The translations under genes and the position numbers were made by a program. Shown one piece after another: positions 42,218 through 64,000 of a stretch of 64,000 nucleotides of DNA. Source of the stretch: Syngnathus acus (Eukaryota; Chordata; Actinopteri; Syngnathiformes; Syngnathidae); contig NC_051090.1 in NCBI RefSeq assembly GCF_901709675.1, positions 7,209,842 to 7,273,841 on the forward strand, in the 5' to 3' direction. The notes under the pieces are model-generated. The model was given only the letters and a program-made list of their open reading frames with translations, had not been told where the DNA came from and did no database searches. The stretch's first letter is position 1, and each line of letters opens with the position of its first letter.

Positions 42218-42892
42218 CGCGGTAAGACGGGGCGATGCACAGCTGGCTACGAGCGACGATGGTGTTGGTGGCGGTGTGGCTAGCTCGCCAGCTAGCAGCT
42301 CCTCCTCCTCCGTTAGCTAGCTAACAGATTTCAACCAGCTCTCTGAGCCACAACATCAATTTCCCCTTGTTGTCAACAGAAGACCGACCGATGTGCTCTG
42401 CAAACAGCTGTCGTCTTATTAGACAAAATGTCTGTTTGCATTCAAGTAGGCCTTCGCTGGAATGAAAACATGATCCAGACTTTTTATACCCCTGCCTGCT
42501 GTCGTTATATGCTGCGTTCAGGTCGAGTAGGAATAGGAATAGCCGCGTGAACCAACTTGACGGGTGAAATGGTGCCTTCGGGTTTGGTAGAAAAGCGTAC
42601 ATACTTTTTAAATATTTTTATATCCAGCCGTAAGGTTAATATGTGGCAGCTTTATTTAAAGTACACTGACCAAATTAGGACAATTTCCTTGTAAGATCTG
42701 CCACTTTGCATCATTTCCACAATTCTGTTGTCGTTGTATTACACATTAATATGCACACGTTATAGACTACTGTTAAAGGACTGTCTTTACTTTAGACACC
42801 TGTGCATGTCCTAAAGAGAAATCAAATCCCTTATGATTTCAGCATATTTGGTTTGACCAATAAAGATGATCTATATTATTGTGCAAATAAAC

Positions 42893-43015
42893 CCATCCAT
42901 CCATTCATCTACCCACCCATCCATCCATACAAAGACTGGTTGACGGTCAGTAGTAGGGCACAATAGACAAACACACAGTCACACTTGAACGCCATTCACA
43001 CGAATAGACATCTTC
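42893..43015 (-). mobile_element. Decayed SINE copy
   Basis: Repeated ccatccatcc words are followed by a degraded body (actggttgacggtcagtagtagggcaca, cattcacacgaatag) in the order of the SINE tail and body, minus orientation. Confidence 0.5.
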
Positions 43016-46000
43016 GTCTTTGCTTAACTGTTCTTTGAATGTATGTAATTACGTACATCTAACAACAAACACATATGCCTGGCGCAAAGGTAAATTAGTT
43101 ACACAATATGGCTGCAGAGAGACAATAGTGTTAAGATGCGAATGACACGTTAATGACCTCTGAGTAGGACGCGCCCATGACAGCAGGTTTGATTTCTAGC
43201 ACCACGGTCAGCGACACTGTTGCGAGGTAGCGTTCAGTGTTTGCATTTAGCTGTCAGGAAGCGATGACACTCCCCGTAATAAAATAGCTACCGCTAGTAA
43301 ATTGCAACAAACATTCGTGACACGATTTTTCGATGTTATTTTTACACTATTAGGCGCGTTTTGTTCTGACCGGGGAAAGCTAAATTGCGTTTGCCAAACT
43401 TCAGCAGTTCAGGTATCTTCACCCCCATTCTCACCGTGAATGGTTTTGCCCATGGAATCGCTCCAGCGCTCAGTGCACACAACACCGGATTTCCAAGACA
43501 CAGATTTGTTTTTATCTTATCGTGTGCATGTCAACTTATATTTAGTGTTTTTCTGCACAACACAAACACTGATGCGCACTTGTAAATGCTCTCGGTACTG
43601 GGCGGTTTGTCTGCACATTCGCTGGGACGCAACCAAGCTAAGGAGCTGCGCTACCAGTGAGTGGAATTAATAAGGTAACGAGCTTCTTCGCACCTCAATT
43701 CTTCCTTAAGAAAATATTAAGACCGAGCTAATTATTCACCCTCGTTATCTTTTCTGCAACATCAGATAGATGCACAGCATTTATTTGCGAGTTTGATCGT
43801 TGTGAGGTCGCTAAATGAAAACAGTGACGCTTCATTTTTGGCGTACCAGCTATAGCAAGCACTGCCTAGTTGTGTCTTACAACGAGAACCCTCAACTGGA
43901 CCCGCACCAGTCAAATAGTACTCTATTTCTCAGTGCACATGCAAAGGTTATGCGACATTGCATTTGGAGAAACGCGGATTGCCCGTGCACAGAAAGATAC
44001 AGTGAGGATTTATTTTTTGGAAAGAGTATAAAAGGGCATGGCCCTCAGTAGTTGTTGTGACAGGCACAATCCTTAACGGTGTTCTCGTTAGCTTAGCTTG
44101 TAGCTTGCTTGGCGAGGACCCTTAAAGTGACCTGCAAGATGAGCCCCCTTCTTTATTTATAGAATTTCTTTACAGGATAACGTGTGCATTGCAGACATGT
44201 CATGACGACATAAACAGTCTGTCGTAGGATATATTTGTACCCCCCCATAGATTATGTGTGCTTTATAATTGTATTCCCTCTTGCTCCCATGCAGTAGCAT
44301 TTATTGACTCCTTTGCAGAAACTTCCAAGTGTCTAAAGGCATTTATTTGTGCTGATGAATCTTTAGGGAGACGAGCGTTTCCAACTGCTTCGTGCATTCA
44401 CTATTATGTAATTTCTTGCAGTATTGTGCTTGCAGTTTGTATTTTGATGGAATTTTAAATTATATCTGAATGTTGAAAACATTTAAAACGGGATCTGCCT
44501 ATTCATGCATGTCATGGTCATTACATTATTAGAATTATGTAATATGCTCTAAGGCTTCAAAATAGTTTGTTGTGGGGTTAATTTTAGTGGCAGGCTTTAC
44601 TTTATTATTTATGCAGTTTGCATTTTAATTGTTTGGTTTATAGACTTTACTTAAAATTACAGTATAGAAAAAACAACTATTTGAGTCTTGTCCATATTTC
44701 TAGTTGATTGTATTGTATTCAGGTGTCTGGTGGAGTATTTCAGTGCCTAGTGGGCTGAGAGCTCCCACACTTGTTTTGGCTTGTATGTAGAAGAAGGCAC
44801 AAAGTGCAGAACAGTAGTTCTCTCTTCTTGCAAGATAACTAACAAACTCAGCATTTTATTTGAGATGGTTTGATTTGAGGTGATTAGACATTTATTATAA
44901 CCATCTTAAGACAGTTTTCCCTCTCCTGCATCTGTTTTTAATATACTATGTGCAGTATTCATTGTGAAAGCAAAGAAAAGCTGAAAAAACAAAATAGTAA
45001 AAAAAAAAATAAAATCCTTGTTGTTAACCTTTACTCGGATCAATGTATTCAGCCCATGTTGCTCTGCAAAGTGTCATGGGAATTGGTTAAGTAGTTTAAA
45101 GTTGTCAAATCCTGTTTATTAACATACACAAAAAAACCAGCCATATTAACATCTGCAGAGGTATTAAACAATTCATAATTATTTATATTTGAGCAAAAAT
45201 ATTTGGTTTGCATTCAGTCAAGCATGTGCAATAAAAATAAAGTTTTGATCAAACTGTTAAAATTGTTCCATGTTGAAGTCTGAAGCGTTTGGATTTATAA
45301 CAAAATATAGGAAATCATGGAAATAAAAGAAGTGTACATGTTAACTATTGTTCCATAAACATGTACTTTAATTGTGACAACACTTCTGGTGATGCTTGAC
45401 AACACTTTTAATACCTCTTGTTGAGTTTAGCTTATATTTTAGAAAAAGCCACAGAAAAATAATCAAAACATGTCCAGAGTTTGATAAGGTTTTCATTTCT
45501 TTAGGGTCATCTTTCTTACGAAATGTTAAGGCATATTCCAAACTGGATGGCCATTAGAGGTTTTAGTCTATTCCTAGCACCTTTTGAATAGCTTTCTGAA
45601 TACACACACACTGAGGTCTAGTGAACTGAAGAACATCGTTTGTACCATGACACAAAGCTAAGTGGTGTTTTCACCAAGCCTCATTTTTTGTCTCTCTTGT
45701 TGGAAGCTCACTGCTGAGATGTCATTTCTTGTGAGTTGAGGAAAACATTAAACAAACCCCTCAGGGATGTCCCGCTCATCCTTGAAGAGACTGCACTACT
45801 GAAAGAGCTCGGTGGACTACTTCACTCCCGCTTTTTCTCTGTAACACTTTCTGTCCAGTGCTTCTTGAGGTGCCTTTTATGGAGCTGCTTTTGATAGTCA
45901 CAAATGTTTGCCACTACCATATGATGTTTCAGATCTTAACACGCTCCTTATATACATTTGTTAAATTTTAATGAAGCATCTATCCTGCAGACAATAAAAA

Positions 46001-46640
46001 TACTGTGGTGCAGCAGTACACAATGGGATTGAATTCCCATCTCGTGCAAAGCAAACAGCTCAGCGTTACAACACCCTGTAAAACAAACATTTATTTGTAA
46101 TGGATATGTCATGGCCTGTGGAACAGGGAGTGATGCTCATGGCAGCATGAGGTGATAGCCTTTAACAATAAAGCGTTTGTGTGGAAGCGGAGAGTGTGCA
46201 TGAGCTCAGAATCCGGCTTCTTGTCACTGTACTCTATGTCTGTGGTCCTTCAGCTCCCTCTCTTGTTCAAATTTAGCTACTGCATCATCTTCTGTTCTAC
46301 TACAGTAGTAGTGGCTCAATGTTGATATCCTGTGATATTATTACACGGCTGTAGTCTGCAATGCCACGTCAGAATATTAATCTTACATCAATAATACCTG
46401 CTATATTTTCCCATTTTCTGGGATACATCCCAGTCTGAATTATTCATATTGAAATGATTCATATTGAAACTGCAGATTGATAATATATAGCCTGAGCCTG
46501 CATATCCGAGTAAATTATACGAACTGCACAAACTGATGACATATTTTCTTTCTAAGTTTTGTCAGTTGTAAACTGTAGCTTATTTATATATACAGTGTTT
46601 TTTTAATTTGTGTTTTAATTGACTGTTTTCACTGTCTTTG

Positions 46641-46720
<80 letters not shown>
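46641..46720. repeat. (TAAC)n tetranucleotide array 1
   Basis: About 20 uninterrupted TAAC units, preceded by tctttg. Confidence 0.95.
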
Positions 46721-46790
46721 CATCGATAATCAGAACTGTCAACAATCACAAGACTTGATCCCTTCTACAGAATTTGGTGGGCAATTTCTG

Positions 46791-46853
<63 letters not shown>
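46791..46853. repeat. (TAAC)n tetranucleotide array 2
   Basis: About 15 further TAAC units in the same orientation, 70 bases after array 1 and preceded by a similar tttctg. Confidence 0.95.
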
Positions 46854-47479
46854 GATCAAAACATGACCTCAGTACACTGACAGTAACCTCAACTGAGCAT
46901 TGACCTAATTCATTTAGTAAAGAAAAACATTAGATGCCACACGCTTTGAGATGTGACGTGCTTCATGCCAGTCTTTGAGATGAAGCCTTAACAGATTTAC
47001 ATTTCTATTTTCATAATCAGAATATCAGACAGAATTATTACTACTACTCTGCTCTCCGACTATGGCAATTTTGTCCTTTTTCTTTGACAGCGAAGAGAGG
47101 ACTGTGTGTTCCAGTTGTCCGATTCTTTAGGTCCTTGTATTATGTGGCAGTCACATTAGGCCTGTTCCTGAGGGCATCTACATGACACCAAGGTCCGGTA
47201 GTTTTCTCGAGTCAATGTTCCTTCCCTGCTGACTGTCCAGGACGGTGGGCGGGTATTCTTGTCAACAGCACAGCTTGCCTCACTTCATCACTCAGACTGT
47301 TGTTGTTTCACTCTCTGCTAAACTCATTCCAGTCTCTGTCTTCCCTGGAATCGATGCTCCGCTTGTTCAAAAAGACAACCAGAAAAACATAAACCTCTAC
47401 TGAGTGATAGAATAATGTACTTTGATTGTTTCCCTATTTTAATTTGTTCAGTGAATACTCATTGATTCAATAGGGGGCG

Positions 47480-47481
<2 letters not shown>

Positions 47482-47530
<49 letters not shown>

Positions 47531-47545
47531 CATATATATATATAT
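47482..47545. repeat. (TG)n followed by (TA)n microsatellite
   Basis: About 22 TG units run into a short acatatatatatat segment. Confidence 0.9.
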
Positions 47546-47607
47546 TCTCGGATATGTGTAAATGGATAAAAATGTGTGCTCAGTAAATTGCAAGAGGGGC
47601 ATTCTGA

Positions 47608-47621
47608 CCGCTAGAGGGCAC
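47608..47621 (+). promoter_or_regulatory. CTCF-like motif upstream of ttll7
   Basis: CCGCTAGAGGGCAC fits the CTCF core CCASYAGRKGGCRS at 13 of 14 positions. It has the same orientation as the site at 17809. Confidence 0.45.
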
Positions 47622-49198
47622 TGTTGGTCTCTGTATGGAAGTCAGAACGAGGACAATAGTCTTTTGTAAGTGGAGATTCTGTGGCATTTAAAACGTGTGA
47701 GCTCTGTATTTCTTATTTTTTTTATGATTTATACATTAAATTTTGTTTTAAAAAAACTGATATAGCTTGCGTATAATTCAGCCAACGTAAAACAAAATGA
47801 GAGATCCGTATTATCATCTTCTTCCAAGACATAATTTAGTTGTTTTTTTGGTGTACATATCTAAAGATAAAGATTATAAGAACACAACGCTTACTCATGA
47901 TGCAAAGTCTACATTACGCTATTACTTTAACATTGTGAAAGTTCATTGTGGTTTGCACCTGTGGACAGTTTGGGATGCCCTTTGTGCTTGTCTCTGCAAA
48001 TGGGATAATTTGGACCAACAGGATGAGCACAAGTACAATGCTTTCTGAGCCAACAGAATAATTAAGTGATAGAACATCTCAACAATGGTTGATAACTGAG
48101 AAAAAAAAAAGAATGGTTTGTCAGCCCACTCGCAGGCCTTAGCCAAAGAATAACAGAATTTGGCATGCTGACTGGTGTTAATTCCTCACATTGTTCATTG
48201 CCTGAAGCGTCCATTTTACAAACTACTGTGAAAGTGCCATCTGCTTGAATGAGATGACCTCTCAGCTATACAATGAAATCCAACTGGCACAAGCATGAGA
48301 TACAAATTTGCATTAGGGTTCCACCAAATACTATTTAGTCGAGTAGTCGTCACACAGCTTTAGACGGTTTTATTTCTGCAGTAACAGAGCTAAAGTAACA
48401 CAATTTCAGGAATGATCACATTTGTGAAGTTTTCATGAGAAAACAAATTAAATATATTGGACATATATTGTTGCAAATTGCAAATGAATTGGAAATCCAT
48501 TATGTCAATAAAAGGGAATATATGAGAGTTTATGGAAATTAAATACAACTACTTACACTACAGTCGTCATGGCAGTCATAGACAGTCTCCACTATACTAT
48601 ATTTCACAGTTGGGTTTAAACGGTGGCTTGCTGTGTCTTTTTCTCAATGCACATTGTGTGTTCCTTCCAGACAACTTGGGTTTTATTTGTACACACAATT
48701 GACTCATGCTGTTATTACAATCTTCAAACCTGTCGCAATATTTTGGGGGAAACAGCGATGGCTTTCTCAGTGGTGTCCTATGACATCCATTCTTGTTTCA
48801 TGTTTTAGTTTTTGTCATATATAGTGTGTTAGTATGTAACAGAGATTACTGGAAATGTTTGGCTTGCACCATTATTTTTTTTCCCTCTTTTGCATGTCTT
48901 CCTATCCATCCTTGTATACACCCCCATTTTTCCACATGGGTCTGTAAATAAAGAGCACCTCTATCCTTTCCCCATCCCAACAATCATTAGTCTCCCCCAC
49001 ACTCCTGCTGGAAGGCACCTGGAAGATACTCAGATAATCTGCACACTGGTTCTGAACCATACTGTCTACGCAGCCCAAGACCGTGACAACTATTTGGTGT
49101 GAGAGTGTCCTCGGAGGGTACCGTGAGTACCCTGCGGGGCCCGCCTGCCTCGTCTGGCAGAAAGCTTGGCATCTCTCCTCACACCTCCAGCATCGGAG

Positions 49199-59927
<10,729 letters not shown>

Positions 59928-60056
59928 GTACATTTCCATTGTTTTCTAGAACAGTGTCATTGACCGCTTTGAAAGAAATCCCTTCACGTTAATATCAATA
60001 TCTGTTGGCTCTGATTCTACACACAATTTAAATGATTAAGCGGTTTTAAACCCCTT

Positions 60057-60117
60057 TATTGACTGGGGTCAGCTCACTCACAATTCAAATGAGGTCAAGC
60101 ACTATAGAAAATGGATG
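60057..60117 (+). mobile_element. SINE tail remnant
   Basis: The stretch tgactggggtcagctcactcac ... caagcactatagaaaatggatg resembles the last 60 bases of the SINE family, plus orientation, much decayed. Confidence 0.4.
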
Positions 60118-61283
60118 AAAATTGAGTTGCCACACTGCGATCAAAAGAGGTATTTGATACTGTGTGTGTGATTCAGAAAGGACTGCAGTCTGTGGAGTCT
60201 CACCAAAGTGTCAGTAGCTTCTGAAGTGAAGCACTGTTCCATCAAGCAGTGGAAAGGGCAACGGTGCCTCACTCTGACAGAATAGCATAAACACACACTG
60301 ATTTGCTTGTACACTCTTGTCCTCGCTGCACAGAAATGCTGAGACACACACACATGGCCTCTAATATGTATACATGTACACCCTAGAATGTAAAACATTT
60401 CCTCGGACATTTAAAGGACTGTTTACGGCATGCACACACTCACATTCACTCACGTACAATGTAGGTAGGTATAAGAAGAAATGCATGGAAAGCAAGACAA
60501 GCTTTTCTGTGCACATACACTTAATATATAGGTCATGGTAGTAAGAAACACGCCTCCAATTCAGCGTCAATCTCTCAAGTGTCACTCATTGCAGAGTGGG
60601 CTTCAATTTCTGAATCCACTCCAGGATTTGTGGCGTACCATTTTCATGTCAACCAGTCAGTTAAAGGCTGACCTAAATCCTTAAACCTGGCTGAGCAACA
60701 CCCCCACCACCATCTCCCTACTTCCATTCCTTGCTCCCCCAAAATGAACATGGGAATGCTAGGGAAATGTTTTGTCAAGTTGTTGGCATTACGCCACCTA
60801 AAAGGATAATTGAGAATCAGTATTAATATGTACATGATTTTACAAAGTAGTAGGACTTGTCACTACCATGGCCAGGCTGGAAAAAAATATTGGAAGAATA
60901 AAGTTATTATTACAAGTCGCAATATTCTAAGATGGGAAGTAAAATCTGACAATTGATTCCTTAATTTTACAAAAACGTAATGCTGAAAGGGAGATGTTGT
61001 AATTCTACATCATTATTTGATTTACTTTAAATCAGAACACACAAAGTCTTTCTCTCGGCATTACAATAAATTACGAGCAAGTCGTGAAAAAACATGACCT
61101 GTTTATGGCCCAACATATTCTGTGATGTAATACTGAATATTCAAGAGTGACTGTATTATTTAATTCTTAGATATTATCTTTTACTTTATTTTTTTTTACT
61201 CAGTTTCAGTCATAATTTTGTTACCCGGTTGTATATCATGACTAAGGGTGCACGATAGTGTTGCTACTTCTGTTTTATTGTGA

Positions 61284-61311
61284 CTGTGTGTGTGTGTGTG
61301 TGTGTGTGTGC
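61284..61311. repeat. (TG)n microsatellite
   Basis: Thirteen or so TG units in the ttll7 intron. Confidence 0.9.
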
Positions 61312-63553
61312 TACAAAGCCATGATTGCAGTTGTTCCACTCCAGCAGTAATGATCCCCCCTGTGCGACGATCAGCTCTCTATAACGTTCATCAATTAACA
61401 TCCTTCACACATACACCGACTTCTCTTTCATGCAACATTTACAGCAAGAGACATTTATTGCCCCAAAACTCGAAATGATTAGTCAGGGGACAATTGTGAC
61501 AATCAAGAGCCTTTCTTAAATGCTCTCTGCGCAGGCTGTCAAGTCTGAAAATAACTTTATTACATCTGTAGCCTGTTGATGTGCATTGCTATTCAATTGG
61601 GATGTTAAACGCGGCAAGGACAAGCTTTCAGAAAACTGCGCCCTTTGGCAAGCCCTCAAGCTTGAATTTAATTTATTGGAAGATTACTTTGCTAAAGTCT
61701 GAGGTTAATTAAACCAATTTCAAACCATTTTACTATTCCTAATCTTCAACTTTTCTTTACTTACAAAATGTGGCATTTTGGGAATTGAAACACAATCTCC
61801 TCTTCCCAGGTTTGTTTTTAATTTGTATAGATGTAACCTCTCAGGTTTCACTGTTGGTGTCATTGTGAATTATCCATGCCACGCCTGCTTGCTGCTTTAC
61901 CCGGTGCGCCGTTCAGACACTGTCATCCTCTTTTAGTCCTTCAAATGTCAAAGTTGGTTGTCAGACATGCAGACTTGCAGACAGGAAATGGAACTCCAAC
62001 CTGTGTAAACTCAAAGCCAGGTGGATAGCTGAGTGCTCGATGGTATCACGTAGAAGATGCTGTCAAATTAAATTAGCCTTTTCTGTTGCATTGGAGCTTA
62101 AAATCATGTCATTTTCTGAGAGTATGTAGGGGGCCGGTGATTGAAAAGGAACATGGCTTCCTCTCATATCTTCCCCATTAAAGACAGACCAAAAGCAGGA
62201 ATTTTTGGAGAAAGTCTTTGGAACAACTCTCGTATGTTGCACGTAACAAATTATGAAAATTGACTCGAGTCTATGATAAATCCTTTCTAGGGTAAATCTA
62301 GGGACATCTTTGTGTTCTCTGTTCAAGTTTATGATGACTTATTTTGAAGGGGGCTAGCAAAACCGCATGTAAGCAGTGAATAAACACAGTATAAACTATC
62401 ATTTATCATTTTCGCAAGGTTCCAGAAGATGTCCGCGAACCTCCACAAAAGACAAATAGATTGAGGTCCAGCCTCATTATAGTCACTGGAACCCCAGAGA
62501 TGCCAGTACACGCTGCAGTGCAGGCAGCGTGATTATTGATGGTTGTGATTACATCTCTCCATCCATTCCTTCCCATTTTCTATCCCCCCTGCTGCTCGAG
62601 AAGGGTTGTGCAGAGTGATTGGCAACTAATGAGGCGGGCATGGTTAGGTCAACCGTGGCATGGGATGTTTGTGTCTCAGTGTGAGTCTGTGCGTGCGGTT
62701 GTGTGTGAATTGGCATAACGACAACAGACCGACGGACTGCAGCTGGACAGCTTCCCCAAAGGCGCTGATAATTCAACCACTCGCTCCCTCCCTTTCTGCA
62801 ACTTTCCTCTCTTTTAGTACGCTCTAGCCGATTGCTTCAAGATGAGTTTGGTTTAACCGTCCATCCCTCAGAGCCAACATAATCCAGACTTCCTTTACTT
62901 TTGAGTGCAAATGTGTATGTGTGTGTTTGCGGGAACTAATCTGCATTGGCAAGTGTAAACAGATGCCGCAATATTCACGTACACAAAAACCCACACGTGG
63001 ATGTTTTATTCTCTTTCACATCCCAACATATACAAACATGCACCGCAATTGAAATGTATAACTAGTATGTAGCAGTTAATTTCCCGGACAGAATAAATAG
63101 TCTCTTACTTTTGTGGCCACGTGAATCAAGCTTTTTTTGGTCTGTGCAGTGAATCCACAGCGAGGTTTGTGTTCCTATACCAATAAATTTGAACAGCATA
63201 ACAAGCGTAACAATGAATTTTTGGAAGTAGGATTTAGAACTTTGGCAGCATTAAAGATATTTTCTAACCTTTCCCAAAGCCCCCATTATCCAACCTTCAT
63301 AGCAATAATGATTTAGTTGCTACTTACAGTATGCTCTCCTCATTCAATTTATTGAACCGTAAGGGTGAAAAATGACAGTGAACACATACAGTTTGATATT
63401 CTTAATTTTCTTCCTTTAATACCTCCTTCCATTTTTAATTTTCTTTCTGCCTTTGATTAATCTGCTGCACTTAGTCGGGTTCATTCTTATTTAAATGCTC
63501 ATTGATTTTGTCCCAGGCTCCAAGGCGTTTTTTTTTCTTTTTCCCCCTGGTAA

Positions 63554-63567
63554 ACTGTAGGTGGCAG
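63554..63567 (+). promoter_or_regulatory. CTCF-like motif in ttll7 intron
   Basis: ACTGTAGGTGGCAG fits the CTCF core at 12 of 14 positions, including the central TAGGTGGCAG. It is weaker than the site at 17809. Confidence 0.3.
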
Positions 63568-64000
63568 TAGATACTTACAAGCCAGGCTGTAGCTCATGAA
63601 GAGGCTTATTAAGGAATAATTAGAATGATGTATGGGACTGTCTGCATCTATCCACAACCATTTTCCTCTAAGATAACTATTTCATAGAATAAGTATCAAA
63701 TTAGGGCTGCACATACCTTATAATATGGAACACTTGAAAACACACCTCAGCATTTAGTCATTTATCATCATGTGTAACAATGCCATTGTAGGTATGACTG
63801 TGTGTATGCATGTCATGGATGCAGAAGATAAATACTGCACAGAGATAGGAAATAGCACGCGCCGTTATGTGTGAATGTATTCGGTGTTTGGAAGAAAAGT
63901 ATATTTTGTCCCTATTATAATTAATATTACAATCTTGATATATCTTATAGTTGACCGTTGTGTGTGCTGACTTTTTAGAAGATAAGTGTAACATTTCAAG

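Larger units (their letters stand above)
42218..49198. other. Divergent prkacb-ttll7 interval and ttll7 5' region
   Basis: About 7 kb separates the prkacb C-beta-1 start from the first ttll7 coding exon. CpG is commonest near 42100-42350 (prkacb promoter, with repeated GCTAGC words) and near 43300-43680, the best place for the ttll7 promoter. Noncoding ttll7 exons should lie in 43.4-49.2 kb, but I could not define them. The stretch also holds a decayed SINE, two TAAC arrays, a TG repeat and a CTCF-like site. Confidence 0.5.
59928..64000. other. Start of a long ttll7 intron
   Basis: No further ttll7 exon is present. The stretch holds a small SINE tail remnant (about 60057-60117), a TG repeat (61284-61311), a short GC-rich hairpin (62509-62531, 8-base stem) and a CTCF-like site at 63554. 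Nothing else is supported. Confidence 0.55.

Noticed and set aside
46641-46853. Repeat-spacer-repeat layout resembling a CRISPR array
   Set aside because: The repeats are simple TAAC tetranucleotides, and this is a vertebrate genome.
62509-62531. Short GC-rich hairpin as a possible microRNA
   Set aside because: The stem is only 8 base pairs, far too short for a microRNA precursor.
63148-63180. A possible next ttll7 exon after an AG
   Set aside because: It reads VNPQRG rather than the conserved N-R-A-P-S start expected after KPWLLE, so it is not the exon.

Overview
This is a gene-dense stretch of vertebrate chromosome, almost certainly a teleost fish. All coding genes are split by short canonical GT-AG introns, and the proteins are clear vertebrate orthologues. 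Microsatellites, hAT- and mariner-like MITEs and a tRNA-derived SINE of a type common in percomorph fish are scattered through it. The gene set mcoln2, ctbs, spata1, gng5, rpf1, dnase2b, uox, samd13, prkacb, ttll7 is the block known on human chromosome 1p31, so identity rests on both protein sequence and synteny. The species cannot be named from sequence alone. There is no prokaryotic operon, phage, CRISPR or viral system here.

Layout, left to right. Positions 1-200 are a GC-rich edge that may belong to a gene outside the window. Positions 430-4877 are intergenic with repeats. mcoln2 (-, 4878-10547) and ctbs (+, 10971-14243) are head to head and both encode lysosomal proteins. spata1 (-, 14486-17234) runs tail to tail into ctbs. 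gng5 (+, 18186-18532) diverges from spata1 and converges on rpf1 (-, 19576-22385). dnase2b (-, 22932-25158) diverges from uox (+, 26183-28570). uox meets samd13 (-, 29379-30436) tail to tail, with facing poly(A) signals. prkacb (-, 35862-42217) has a probable 4.4 kb 3' untranslated tail and at least two alternative first exons. ttll7 (+, 49199 to beyond 59927) diverges from prkacb, and its last exons lie outside the window.

I built every gene exon by exon. Splice phases agree throughout, and the reconstructed lengths match the families: PKA C-beta 351 residues, G-gamma-5 68, uricase 300, Rpf1 353. Two introns appear to use GC rather than GT donors (mcoln2 intron 3, rpf1 intron 6).

Functionally this is a mixed neighbourhood. 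It holds lysosomal genes (mcoln2, ctbs, dnase2b), peroxisomal purine breakdown (uox), ribosome assembly (rpf1), G-protein and cAMP signalling (gng5, prkacb), tubulin polyglutamylation (ttll7) and two less characterised genes (spata1, samd13). I found no convincing new biological system. The points most worth checking are the transposon that fills mcoln2 intron 5, the alternative prkacb start exons, the GC-AG introns, the abutting tail-to-tail gene ends, the paired ETS palindrome upstream of rpf1 and the CTCF-like sites.
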